Shown: positions 1 through 6,542, numbered from the stretch's first letter. The stretch: DNA of 13,323 nt from JBDNDK01 sp046719185 (GCA_046719185.1 JBDNDK010000053.1:1-13323); one strand, 5' to 3'. Numbers and translations: made by a program. Notes: a model not told the origin generated them from the sequence alone.

Positions 1-506
1 ATGATAAGAGGCCATGGAGGATTTTTCTCTATAATTTCTTCAAGTTCTTCCACAGACTGGACAATCCAACTCTCCGGAACAGGTTCACCAATCTCTTTCA
101 TAAGAGACCTGAACATTTCTCTGTCTTCAGCATATTTAATAGATTCAAGAGGAGTGCCAAGCATTTCCACTCCATACTTTTCCAATATTCCTTCTTTGGC
201 AAGTTCAACAGCAAGGTTTAATCCAGTCTGACCTCCCAAACTTGGCAGCAAGCCATCTGGTCTCTCCTGAGCTATCACTCTTTCTGCAAATTCAACATTT
301 ATAGGCTCTATATATACTTTATCTGCTGTTTCAATATCAGTCATAATAGTTGCAGGATTTGAGTTAATCAGAACAACAGATATACCTTCCTCCCTGAGAG
401 AAGTACATGCCTGAGTGCCAGCATAATCAAACTCAGCAGCTTGACCAATGATGATTGGTCCAGAACCCACAACCATTACTTTTTTCAAATCATTTCTTTT
501 CGGCAT
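1..506 (-). CDS. carB: Carbamoyl-phosphate synthase large subunit (partial, N-terminal 168 residues)
   Basis: The gene starts at ATG 506-504 and runs off the left edge. Translating the minus strand gives MPKRNDLKKVMVVGSGPIII, then GQAAEFDYAGTQACTSLREE, NSNPATIMTD and LPSLGGQTGLNLAVELA. These are hallmarks of the first preATP-grasp/ATP-grasp half of CarB, which makes carbamoyl phosphate from glutamine-derived ammonia, bicarbonate and 2 ATP together with CarA. A ribosome binding site (AGAAGG) lies just upstream. It is the last visible gene of the pyr operon, 23 nt after the L7/L12-domain membrane gene that separates it from carA. Only about one sixth of the usual ~1070 residues is inside the window, so the second synthetase half and the allosteric domain cannot be judged. 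The identification is very secure. Confidence 0.96.
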   Translation of the reverse strand, partial: MPKRNDLKKVMVVGSGPIIIGQAAEFDYAGTQACTSLREEGISVVLINSNPATIMTDIETADKVYIEPINVEFAERVIAQERPDGLLPSLGGQTGLNLAVELAKEGILEKYGVEMLGTPLESIKYAEDREMFRSLMKEIGEPVPESWIVQSVEELEEIIEKNPPWPLI

Positions 507-529
507 ACTACCCTTCTTTCAGGTTATTT

Positions 530-1018
530 CTATGAATCACCAATTATTTTAACACTGGCTCCAAATTGCTCCAGTCTTTTTTTCACATATTCAGCTTCCT
601 TTTTGGAAACTCCGCTTTTTAGTGTGACAGGTGCTCTTCTGATTAAATCTCTTCCATCAGCTAGACCCAGCACATATATTTCTCTAATAGTTTTCAATAC
701 CATCATTCTCTGCTTTCCAACAGATTGAAGAATGATGTCATAAGGTCCTATAAGTTCATCTTCAGATTCTATTCCTGCATATTTGATTGATACCAAATGC
801 AGGTCCATTTTTCTACCTAGATATTCCTGCATAGAAACCCACCACTGCAGCATCAATGCAGTAAATAATAAACCAAATCCAACACCTATATATGCAATAG
901 ATTTTGTGTTTGATGCAATAATCTGCAATACAAAGCCTGCCACTAAAAGTAGCAGGCTGATAAATCTAAGTAGCCTGAGAATATTCTTAAAACTCTTGCT
1001 TTTCTTATTTGATGTCAT
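530..1018 (-). CDS. Two-helix membrane protein with a ribosomal L7/L12 C-terminal-like domain
   Basis: This 162-residue protein has a basic N-terminus, two predicted membrane helices (about residues 17-35 and 41-61), a short linker and a C-terminal domain at about 90-160. That domain aligns without gaps to the ribosomal protein bL12 (L7/L12) C-terminal domain: YDIILQSVGK, then VLKTIREIYVLGLADGRDLI, then APVTLKSGVSKKEAEYVKKR. Relative to E. coli L12, basic factor-binding positions K65, K70, R73 and K84 correspond to R104, K109, R112 and R123, and the LGL turn is kept. It lacks the L12 N-terminal dimerisation/L10-binding domain, so it is not the ribosomal stalk protein. The start is ATG 1018, 3 nt after the carA stop with no strong ribosome binding site, suggesting translational coupling. 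Its place inside carA-carB implies co-expression with carbamoyl-phosphate synthase, but the function is unknown. Domain call is strong; role is not assigned. Confidence 0.85.
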   Translation of the reverse strand: MTSNKKSKSFKNILRLLRFISLLLLVAGFVLQIIASNTKSIAYIGVGFGLLFTALMLQWWVSMQEYLGRKMDLHLVSIKYAGIESEDELIGPYDIILQSVGKQRMMVLKTIREIYVLGLADGRDLIRRAPVTLKSGVSKKEAEYVKKRLEQFGASVKIIGDS

Positions 1019-1021
1019 TAT

Positions 1022-2125
1022 CTATTTATGTGCTCTCACACTATCCACAAAATCCCAGAATAAGTTGCCTTCATCTAAAGGTCCTGCAGAAGCTTCTGGA
1101 TGGTATTGAGCAGAAAACACTGGCAGTTTGCTGTGTTTCAATCCCTCAACAGTGCCGTCATTAAGATTTATATGTGAGACAACAGCATCTTTGCATAATT
1201 CTTCAGCATCTACAACATAGCCATGATTTTGGGAAGTGATGCTCACTTTACCAGTGATTAAGTTTTTCACAGGATGATTAGCACCTCTATGACCAAATTT
1301 GAGTTTCTTTGTTTTTCCACCAAGAGCAGTACCAAGCATTTGATGACCAAGGCAAATACCCATCACAGGCTTCTTTTCCATTATCTCAACCATCACCTTG
1401 GCAACTGATGTAAGCTTTGCAGGATCACCAGGTCCAGGTGAGAATACTACTCCATCTACATTCTGAGAGAGTATATCATCAACAGTGGAAAAACAAGGCA
1501 TTATCACAACTCTGCATCCATTTTTCACAAGACACCTAGCAATGTTTCTTTTTACACCTAAATCAACAATAGCAACCTTGCAATCCGGTTCAGGACACTC
1601 ATCTAAAAGACTGCTTTCATCTCCAAGCCATTCATAAGGCTCTTTGGTTGATACTTTTTCTACAAAATTCAAATCACCATATTTAGGTGCTTTTTTGAGC
1701 TCATTTTTAAGTTCATCAACAGTCAGCTCTGTAGAAATAGCTCCCATCATAACACCCCTAACTCTCAGATGTCTTGTGATTGCTCTGGTATCAACTCCCT
1801 GAACTGAAACTATGTTATTTGAAACAAGATAATCTTTGAGGGTTGTTTTCATTCTCCAATTGCTAGGTTCTTCACAAAGCTCTCTAATAATAAAGCCTTC
1901 AACTTGGATTTTATTTGATTCAACATCCTGAGAATTAACACCATAATTTCCAACAAGAGGATATGTGAGAGTAAGAAGCTGTCCTGCAAAGCTGGGGTCA
2001 GTAAGCATCTCCTGATAACCTGTCATACATGTAGAGAATACAGCTTCACCTATAACAGTGCCTGATGCTCCTACAGATTCTCCCTCAAATAATGTACCAT
2101 CTTCTAGTAATATGATTGCTCTCAA
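1022..2125 (-). CDS. carA: Carbamoyl-phosphate synthase small (glutaminase) subunit
   Basis: CarA hydrolyses glutamine and channels ammonia to CarB. The 367-residue length is normal. The N-terminal CPSase domain shows STCMTGYQEMLTDPSFAGQ, and the C-terminal class I amidotransferase domain shows FSPGPGDP, the nucleophile elbow GICLGHQ (Cys258) and YHPEAS (His342, Glu344), completing the catalytic triad. The start is TTG at 2125-2123, preceded by a GGGG-type ribosome binding site in TTGGGGTC with a normal spacing; no in-frame ATG fits the family N-terminus (MRAIILLEDGTLFEGESVG) better. It lies 16 nt after pyrE and 3 nt before the L7/L12-domain gene. CarA and CarB are therefore not adjacent, which is uncommon for these obligate partners. 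Confidence 0.97.
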   Translation of the reverse strand: MRAIILLEDGTLFEGESVGASGTVIGEAVFSTCMTGYQEMLTDPSFAGQLLTLTYPLVGNYGVNSQDVESNKIQVEGFIIRELCEEPSNWRMKTTLKDYLVSNNIVSVQGVDTRAITRHLRVRGVMMGAISTELTVDELKNELKKAPKYGDLNFVEKVSTKEPYEWLGDESSLLDECPEPDCKVAIVDLGVKRNIARCLVKNGCRVVIMPCFSTVDDILSQNVDGVVFSPGPGDPAKLTSVAKVMVEIMEKKPVMGICLGHQMLGTALGGKTKKLKFGHRGANHPVKNLITGKVSITSQNHGYVVDAEELCKDAVVSHINLNDGTVEGLKHSKLPVFSAQYHPEASAGPLDEGNLFWDFVDSVRAHK

Positions 2126-2141
2126 TTTTTGACCCCAATTG

Positions 2142-2741
2142 TTATTTGAACTGATTTTCTGATATAAATTTCACAACATTGCTTCTCATTTCTTCACAAA
2201 CTCTACCCTTGTCAACAAGAAGCTCTAATATTTCAAACAATGTAGCAAGTGAATGTAGGTTATATCCTTTGCTTTTTAATATCTCACTTCCACCTTGCTG
2301 CCTATCTACAATAACAAGTATATCTTCAACAACAAGACCAGCATTTTGAAGAGGTGTAATTGCTTCAATTTTGCTGGCTCCATCAGTTATGATATCATCA
2401 ATAACCAATACTTTCTCACCAGCATTATACTCCCCTTCTATCTGCTTTGAAGTGCCATAATCCTTAGCTTCTCTTCTAGGATATATAAGAGGAATACCAC
2501 CTGCTATACTACAAGCAACACCAATAGGCAACCCTGCATAAGGAATGCCTGCAACTCTGTCACAACCAATTTTCTTTGCTTTTTCACTAAGTGCATTTCC
2601 AACTTCCAAAAGCAATTCAGGCTTTGAAATAAGCACTCTAAAATCTACATACACAGGTGATATGATACCGCTTTTTAATTTGAATTCTCCAAACTTCAAG
2701 CAACCTGCATCATATATTTTCTCAAACAATGAAAAAGACAT
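2142..2741 (-). CDS. pyrE: Orotate phosphoribosyltransferase
   Basis: PyrE transfers phosphoribose from PRPP to orotate, giving OMP. The 199-residue protein has the type I PRTase PRPP-binding motif VLVIDDIITDGASK (residues 111-124) and the flexible catalytic loop RREAKDYGTSKQIEGEY (around 89-105). The KDYGT loop, the DRQQGG stretch near the C-terminus and LHSLATLFEILELL recall the OPRT half of eukaryotic UMP synthase and related bacterial single-domain OPRTs rather than the enterobacterial PyrE type. The start is ATG 2741 with an AAGG ribosome binding site in the 12-nt gap after the pyrC stop. Its operon position between pyrC and carA supports the role. The resemblance to UMP synthase is from memory of the family and would need a tree. 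Confidence 0.95.
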   Translation of the reverse strand: MSFSLFEKIYDAGCLKFGEFKLKSGIISPVYVDFRVLISKPELLLEVGNALSEKAKKIGCDRVAGIPYAGLPIGVACSIAGGIPLIYPRREAKDYGTSKQIEGEYNAGEKVLVIDDIITDGASKIEAITPLQNAGLVVEDILVIVDRQQGGSEILKSKGYNLHSLATLFEILELLVDKGRVCEEMRSNVVKFISENQFK

Positions 2742-2753
2742 AATATAAACCTT

Positions 2754-4028
2754 TTATTTAGACTGAAACACAATCTTGCCGCCTACAATAGTAGTAGCAG
2801 CTTTTCCTTTTAGATTAAATCCATCAAATGGAGTATTTTTAGATAATGATTTAAACTCTGATTTATCTACGATGTATTCTTTATTTATATCTATTACAGT
2901 AATATCTGCCAAAGCACCTTCTTTTATTGCAGGTTCACCTAAGCCTAAAATTCTTGCAGGTGCAATAGTCATCTTTTTTATTGCATCAGATAATGATAGC
3001 ACACCAGAATGCACTAAATTAGTTATGACTAAAGAGAGTGCGGTTTCAAGACCTATCATACCAAAACTAGCATCAGGAATCTCTACTTCTTTTTCTTCAG
3101 CGGCATGTGGTGCATGGTCTGTTGCTATCACATCAATAGTGCCATCAGCAAGAGCTGATTTTATAGCCTCAACATCTTCTTTTGTTCTAAGTGGAGGACA
3201 GCACTTTGCATTTGAATCATAATTTTTAAGTGCATCATCAGTAAGTGAAAAATACTGAGGACAAGTTTCACAAGTGATTTTTAATCCTCTTTCTTTTGCC
3301 CATTTAACCGCCTCTACTCCACCTTTTGTAGTAACATGCTGAATATGAACAGCACAATCAGTGAGCTGGCTTAATAATATATTTCTCCATATCATTATTT
3401 CTTCAGCCTGCCTAGGCCAAGGTTTTAGACCAAGAATGGTGCAGTTTGTTCCCTCATTCATCACAGCAGAAGCTGTCATTGATTTATCTTCAGAGTGAAC
3501 CAGAACCGGCTTATCAAACATCTTAGAATACTGCATTATCATTCTCATCAGGTCTGCATTCTGAATAGGAAAAGCATCATCTGAAATTGCACAAGCACCA
3601 GAAGATATCATATCTCCAATTTCAGCCATTTCTGCACCATTGTTACCTTTAGTAGCAGCACCTGTTGTGAGAACTCTCACATCTGCCTCTTTGCCTTTTT
3701 TAAGAACAAATTCTACCATTGCAGCATTATCAACAGCTGGGCTTGTGTTGGGCATTGCAACAATTGAGGTAAATCCTCCAGCTGCTGCAGCTCTTGCACC
3801 AGATGCTATAGTTTCTTTATATTCATATCCGGGTTCTCTTAAATGCACATGCATATCTATAAGACCCGGTGATATATATTTTCCTTTGCAGTCTATAACT
3901 TCATCAGCAGTTTCATCAATTGAAGGTTTGATTGATTTAATATATTCATTTTCAATTAGAATATCACTCTTTATCTCTTCACCATTTGCTGGGTTGATAA
4001 TAGTGCCGCCCTTAAGCAGGATTTTCAT
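2754..4028 (-). CDS. pyrC: Dihydroorotase, class I zinc amidohydrolase
   Basis: PyrC cyclises carbamoyl-aspartate to dihydroorotate. With the start at ATG 4028 (strong ribosome binding site GGAGGTGG just upstream) the protein has 424 residues, normal for class I dihydroorotase. Visible motifs are DMHVHLREPGYEYKETI (His60, His62), SDDAFPI (Asp151, the class I metal-bridging aspartate), LVHSED (His178), HIQHVTTKGG (His231) and DVIATDHAPH (Asp304). Together these give the expected binuclear zinc site. The amidohydrolase fold runs through most of the protein, with the composite beta domain formed by both ends. The start lies 17 nt inside the 3' end of pyrB, which suggests translational coupling. 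An 18-residue longer reading frame from 4082 exists but lies wholly within pyrB and lacks family similarity. Confidence 0.97.
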   Translation of the reverse strand: MKILLKGGTIINPANGEEIKSDILIENEYIKSIKPSIDETADEVIDCKGKYISPGLIDMHVHLREPGYEYKETIASGARAAAAGGFTSIVAMPNTSPAVDNAAMVEFVLKKGKEADVRVLTTGAATKGNNGAEMAEIGDMISSGACAISDDAFPIQNADLMRMIMQYSKMFDKPVLVHSEDKSMTASAVMNEGTNCTILGLKPWPRQAEEIMIWRNILLSQLTDCAVHIQHVTTKGGVEAVKWAKERGLKITCETCPQYFSLTDDALKNYDSNAKCCPPLRTKEDVEAIKSALADGTIDVIATDHAPHAAEEKEVEIPDASFGMIGLETALSLVITNLVHSGVLSLSDAIKKMTIAPARILGLGEPAIKEGALADITVIDINKEYIVDKSEFKSLSKNTPFDGFNLKGKAATTIVGGKIVFQSK

Positions 4029-4953
4029 CACTACCACCTCCAAGCATGAGATATAAAAGTGCCATTCTAATTGCAACTCCATTTGCTACTTGCTCAAGAA
4101 TAACAGCATTATCAGCATCAGCAAGTTCAGCTGATATTTCTAGACCTCTGTTCATAGGTCCTGGATGCATAACAGTAACATCACTTTTTGCTCTCTTGAG
4201 TCTTTCCGAATTTACACCAAAAAGCTGTGAGTATTCTCTTGCTGATGGGAAAAATCCTCTATCCATTCTTTCAAGCTGGATTCTGAGAATATTAACTACA
4301 TCAACACCTTCCATAGCTTCATCTAAATTGTGAAATACTTTAACAGGTAAATCTTCAATACCTGATGGGATAAGAGTTGATGGTCCGCAAACTCTCACTT
4401 CAGCTCCAACCTTGCTTAATCCCCAAATATTTGATCTGGCAACTCTTGAGTGCATAATGTCTCCAACTATAAGCACTTTCAATCCCTCAAAAGAGCCTTT
4501 TTTTTCTAAAATTGTAAACATATCAAGCAAACCTTGAGTTGGGTGTTCATGCAGTCCATCACCAGCGTTTATAACGCATGATTTTACAATTTGTGAAGCA
4601 AAATGACATGAGCCTCCAGCTCCGTGCCTGATTATAAAAAGCTCAATGCCCATTGATTCTAGTGTGAGAAGAGTATCTTTGAATGATTCTCCCTTTTTAA
4701 CACTTGATGTAGCCACAGAGAGGCTTGTAACATCTGCACTAAGCATTTTTGCTGCTAATTCAAAACTGGCTTTGGTTCTGGTGGAGTTTTCATAAAATAG
4801 AGTGCAAATAGATTTGCCTCTTAAAATAGGAACTTTCTTAACTGGTCTGCTCATCACTTCCTTGTGGGATTTTGCTGTTTGCAAAATAAGCATTATTTCT
4901 TCAGCATTAATATCCTGAAGACCAAGAAGGTGTTTTCTTTTAAGCTTCATCAT
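4012..4953 (-). CDS. pyrB: Aspartate carbamoyltransferase catalytic subunit
   Basis: PyrB condenses carbamoyl phosphate with aspartate. Using ATG 4953 the protein has 313 residues, typical for the catalytic chain. Motifs are FYENSTRTKASFE (carbamoyl-phosphate loop, STRT at 57-60), SSVKKGES (the 80s loop with lysines 86/87), HEHPTQGLLD and, near the C-terminus, HPGPMNRGLEI followed by VANGVAIRMALLYLML. No regulatory chain (PyrI) gene is adjacent, so the enzyme is probably an unregulated trimer as in Bacillus. The start overlaps the last 14 nt of pyrR; an AAGGAG ribosome binding site lies 7 nt upstream of the first of two consecutive ATG codons (4953 and 4950). A longer frame to 4992 adds residues coded inside pyrR and lacking family similarity. 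Confidence 0.97.
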   Translation of the reverse strand: MMKLKRKHLLGLQDINAEEIMLILQTAKSHKEVMSRPVKKVPILRGKSICTLFYENSTRTKASFELAAKMLSADVTSLSVATSSVKKGESFKDTLLTLESMGIELFIIRHGAGGSCHFASQIVKSCVINAGDGLHEHPTQGLLDMFTILEKKGSFEGLKVLIVGDIMHSRVARSNIWGLSKVGAEVRVCGPSTLIPSGIEDLPVKVFHNLDEAMEGVDVVNILRIQLERMDRGFFPSAREYSQLFGVNSERLKRAKSDVTVMHPGPMNRGLEISAELADADNAVILEQVANGVAIRMALLYLMLGGGSDENPA

Positions 4954-5494
4954 CAGTTGGCTCCTTCTTAATGGAAACAGAGTCTTCACCATGAGCCTGA
5001 GCCCAGTTGACAGTTACTTTTTCTCTATGGGCAGTCGGTAGATTTTTGCCAACATAATCAGCTCTAATAGGGAGTTCTCTATGTCCTCTATCAACAAGCA
5101 CAGCAAGCTGAATAGCTTCTGGTCTTCCAAGATCCATTATTGCATCTAAAGCTGCTCTAATAGTTCTGCCTGTGTATAAAACATCATCAACTAAAATTAC
5201 TTTTTTGTCTGACACATCAAAATTTATATCACTTGCAGCAACAGTGTTTGCAGATCTAGTGGCATAGTCATCTCTATAAAAAGCTATATTCAAACTACCG
5301 CATGGAACAGTTATACCTTCAATTTCTGTGAGGAGTTCTGCAAGTCTTTCAGCCATAGGCACACCTCTGCTTTGTATGCCTATCACCACAAGATTCTCAG
5401 AGCCTTTGTTTCTTTCAATTATCTCATGAGCAATGCGGATAAGAGCCCGTCTAATTTCATTTTCATCCATCACTTTTGTGATGATATCAGACAT
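4940..5494 (-). CDS. pyrR: Bifunctional pyr operon attenuation regulator / uracil phosphoribosyltransferase
   Basis: PyrR binds the leader RNA of pyr operons in the presence of UMP/UTP and promotes termination; it also has uracil phosphoribosyltransferase activity. The 184-residue protein carries the PRTase motif VILVDDVLYTGRTIRAA (about 99-115), IGIQSRGVPMAERLA near the N-terminus, LNIAFYRDD in the middle and VDRGHRELPIRADYVGKNLP near the C-terminus, all PyrR signatures. The start is ATG 5494 with a GGAG ribosome binding site 9 nt upstream. It is the first gene of the operon, directly downstream of a leader with a PyrR-site, antiterminator and terminator, so it controls its own transcription and that of pyrB, pyrC, pyrE, carA and carB. 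The acidic tail (EPTDDEA) overlaps the pyrB start. Confidence 0.97.
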   Translation of the reverse strand: MSDIITKVMDENEIRRALIRIAHEIIERNKGSENLVVIGIQSRGVPMAERLAELLTEIEGITVPCGSLNIAFYRDDYATRSANTVAASDINFDVSDKKVILVDDVLYTGRTIRAALDAIMDLGRPEAIQLAVLVDRGHRELPIRADYVGKNLPTAHREKVTVNWAQAHGEDSVSIKKEPTDDEA

Positions 5495-5550
5495 ATATAC
5501 AGTACTCCTTCATTGCTTGTAGATATGAAAGACCTTTGAATTTCAAGCTC

Positions 5551-5582
5551 AAAAAAAGCCTTCTCATCCGTGATGAGAAGGC
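5551..5582 (-). terminator. Intrinsic terminator of the pyr leader attenuator
   Basis: On the minus strand an 11-bp perfect stem (5572-5582 with 5558-5568, arms GCCTTCTCATC and GATGAGAAGGC) closes a 3-nt loop and is followed directly by seven T residues. It lies between the pyr promoter and pyrR, so it acts as an attenuator and not as an operon end. Its upstream arm can alternatively pair with the leader segment at 5630-5637. Confidence 0.93.
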
Positions 5583-5584
5583 AT

Positions 5585-5650
5585 AATTATCTGAACTCAA
5601 CCCTAAAAAGAATTATAAATAATTGCATTCCTTCTCAGCCTCACGGTGCT
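5585..5650 (-). promoter_or_regulatory. PyrR-binding hairpin and antiterminator of the pyr leader
   Basis: Read on the minus strand, the segment 5650-5637 (AGCACCGTGAGGCT) matches the PyrR-binding consensus ARUCCNGNGAGGYU at all but two positions. It sits in a hairpin (GCACC...GGAATGC, 5625-5649) with a purine bulge, as in Bacillus anti-antiterminators. The same segment can instead pair downstream: TGAGAAGG (5630-5637) with CCTTCTCA (5574-5581) and AATTAT (5619-5624) with ATAATT (5585-5590). That antiterminator would destroy the terminator at 5551-5582. Binding of PyrR-UMP to the hairpin would therefore favour termination when pyrimidines are plentiful. This follows the established Bacillus mechanism; the pairing is seen directly in the sequence. 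Confidence 0.9.
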
Positions 5651-5678
5651 GAAATTAAAGGTGCAGTCAATTTGTGTT

Positions 5679-5707
5679 ATTATACTTGTAGGTAAAACTA
5701 ATGTCAA
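5679..5707 (-). promoter_or_regulatory. Consensus sigma-70/sigma-A promoter of the pyr operon
   Basis: On the minus strand TTGACA (5702-5707) and TATAAT (5679-5684) are separated by exactly 17 nt, a perfect match to the consensus. Transcription should start near 5671-5673, giving a leader of about 177 nt that contains the PyrR site, antiterminator and terminator before pyrR. A full-strength promoter fits regulation by attenuation. Confidence 0.92.
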
Positions 5708-5744
5708 TGGGAAAACATGAAAAACTTTGGGAATATAAATAAAT

Positions 5745-5784
5745 AAAAAATATGGGTTGAAAAGCCTGGCCAACTTTTCAACCC
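5745..5784 (-). terminator. Orphan terminator-like hairpin upstream of the pyr promoter
   Basis: A perfect 11-bp inverted repeat (GGGTTGAAAAG at 5754-5764, CTTTTCAACCC at 5774-5784) with a 9-nt loop is followed on the minus strand by ATATTTTTTATTT. This is terminator-like in the minus direction. It lies between the divergent pyr promoter and the pterin dehydratase gene, where no gene is known to need termination. It may end a small RNA or antisense transcript starting near a TATAAT at 5815-5820, or act as insulation. Confidence 0.55.
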
Positions 5785-5993
5785 TGAAGCAGATTCTTTT
5801 CTCTGCCTCTCCATTATAATTTTACCCATCACTATACATAATTACCCTTTTCCAAGCTTAATTTTGTGAAATATTTAATAATATATCTACATATCAACAA
5901 TACACACAAACATAGCTAAGTATTTTGAATGACAATTTAATGAATTTTTATATTATAATATGTTTGCTTATAATTGGCTAATTTTGGGTATCT

Positions 5994-6028
5994 AGGTTCA
6001 AGTAGATATATTTTTCTACAATGAACTT
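5994..6028 (+). promoter_or_regulatory. Hairpin in the 5' untranslated region of the pterin dehydratase gene
   Basis: GTTCA (5996-6000) pairs with TGAAC (6022-6026) and GTAGA (6002-6006) with TCTAC (6015-6019). A-U and G-U pairs extend the outer stem to 5994-6028, with a small internal loop in between. The hairpin ends two bases before the GGAGG ribosome binding site (6031-6035), so it could affect initiation or mRNA stability. No T tract follows, so it is not a terminator. Confidence 0.45.
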
Positions 6029-6042
6029 GTGGAGGTGCTATA

Positions 6043-6363
6043 ATGAAATTAACAGAACAAAAATGTATGGCTTGTGAAGGAGGAATTGAACCTCTTACTA
6101 TGGAAGAAGCTCAACAGCTGGGCAAACAAGTACCTAATTGGACAATCACAGAAAAACAAATAGAAAGAACATTCAAATTTAAAAATTTTGTTGAAGCTAT
6201 GGATTTTGCAAATGAAATAACAAAAATTGCAGAATCAGAAAACCATCATCCAAATCTGCATATATCTTATGGTAAAGTTAAAGTAGATTTATATACTCAT
6301 GCAGTTAATGGAATAACTATAAATGATTTTATTGTGGCATCTAAAATTGATGAGATAATGTAA
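6043..6363 (+). CDS. Pterin-4a-carbinolamine dehydratase family protein
   Basis: This 106-residue protein belongs to the PCD/DCoH (COG2154) family, which dehydrates 4a-hydroxytetrahydropterin to the quinonoid dihydropterin. The core HHPNLHISYGKVKVDLYTHA (residues 68-87) followed by GITINDF keeps the catalytic histidines (68/69, 86), Tyr76 and Asp95 in the family spacing. The N-terminus adds CMAC (Cys8, Cys11) and PLTMEEAQQL, common in bacterial members. The start is ATG 6043 with a strong GGAGG site 7 nt upstream. It lies ahead of a pteridine-reductase-like SDR and folB-folK-folE but is separated from them by a terminator-like hairpin, so it may be its own transcript. No aromatic amino acid hydroxylase is in the window. 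A non-classical role, for example in molybdopterin or folate metabolism, is possible. Confidence 0.92.
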   Translation: MKLTEQKCMACEGGIEPLTMEEAQQLGKQVPNWTITEKQIERTFKFKNFVEAMDFANEITKIAESENHHPNLHISYGKVKVDLYTHAVNGITINDFIVASKIDEIM

Positions 6364-6371
6364 AATTTTTC

Positions 6372-6412
6372 AGTGAAAGATTCTCATCCCCATCTTTCAC
6401 TTTGTTCTGTTT
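6372..6412 (+). terminator. Intrinsic terminator after the pterin dehydratase gene
   Basis: A perfect 9-bp stem (AGTGAAAGA 6372-6380 with TCTTTCACT 6393-6401) is followed by the T-rich TTGTTCTGTTT. It begins 9 nt after the stop codon. The T tract is interrupted, so termination may be partial and some read-through into the folate genes is possible. Confidence 0.65.
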
Positions 6413-6415
6413 GAA

Positions 6416-6542
6416 GCTGTTTCAAAAACTTGGTCGGGTTATTCTGAGTTTTAGCAATGAATATTTTGGGTTGATTTGGTTTCGGGAACAAGTTCCAGAA
6501 ACACCGGCACACTGACCATAGAGTATGTAATATTGAAACAGC
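6416..6542. repeat. 127-bp segment bounded by 10-bp terminal inverted repeats (MITE-like)
   Basis: GCTGTTTCAA (6416-6425) and its exact reverse complement TTGAAACAGC (6533-6542) bound a non-coding segment that contains a copy of a dispersed palindromic repeat (6479-6507). The layout recalls a miniature inverted-repeat element. I see no clear target-site duplication, so the call is tentative. Confidence 0.35.
6479..6507 (+). repeat. Dispersed palindromic repeat, copy 1
   Basis: GTTTC-G-GGAAC-AA-GTTCC-A-GAAAC is a 24-nt near-perfect palindrome followed by ACCGG. A second copy at 10078-10106 matches at 27 of 29 positions, and a diverged third copy lies at 12884-12911 on the opposite strand. All three are intergenic. 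Confidence 0.8.

Larger units (their letters stand above)
5495..6042. other. Divergent intergenic region between pyrR and the pterin dehydratase gene
   Basis: This 548-bp gene-free stretch holds the pyr leader and promoter (5551-5707) and an orphan terminator-like hairpin (5745-5784). A smaller hairpin lies at 5789-5806 (GCAGA/TCTGC) and a very AT-rich part at 5815-5990, with several TATAAT boxes on both strands (for example 5954-5959 and 5969-5974 on plus, 5815-5820 on minus). The plus-strand boxes are candidates for the dehydratase promoter but no good -35 element stands out. I see no coding potential. Confidence 0.7.

Noticed and set aside
2776..4056. Long plus-strand reading frames antisense to pyrC (2776-3222 and 3640-4056)
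   Set aside because: They are shadows of the dihydroorotase codon pattern; the minus-strand frame has all catalytic motifs.
4029..4082. Longer pyrC start at 4082
   Set aside because: The extension lies inside pyrB, lacks similarity to dihydroorotases, and a strong GGAGG site serves ATG 4028.
5789..5815. A second PyrR-binding site at GGAGAGGCAGAG on the minus strand
   Set aside because: Only the GAGAGGC part fits; the UCCN half and the flanking stem are absent, and the site lies upstream of the consensus pyr promoter.
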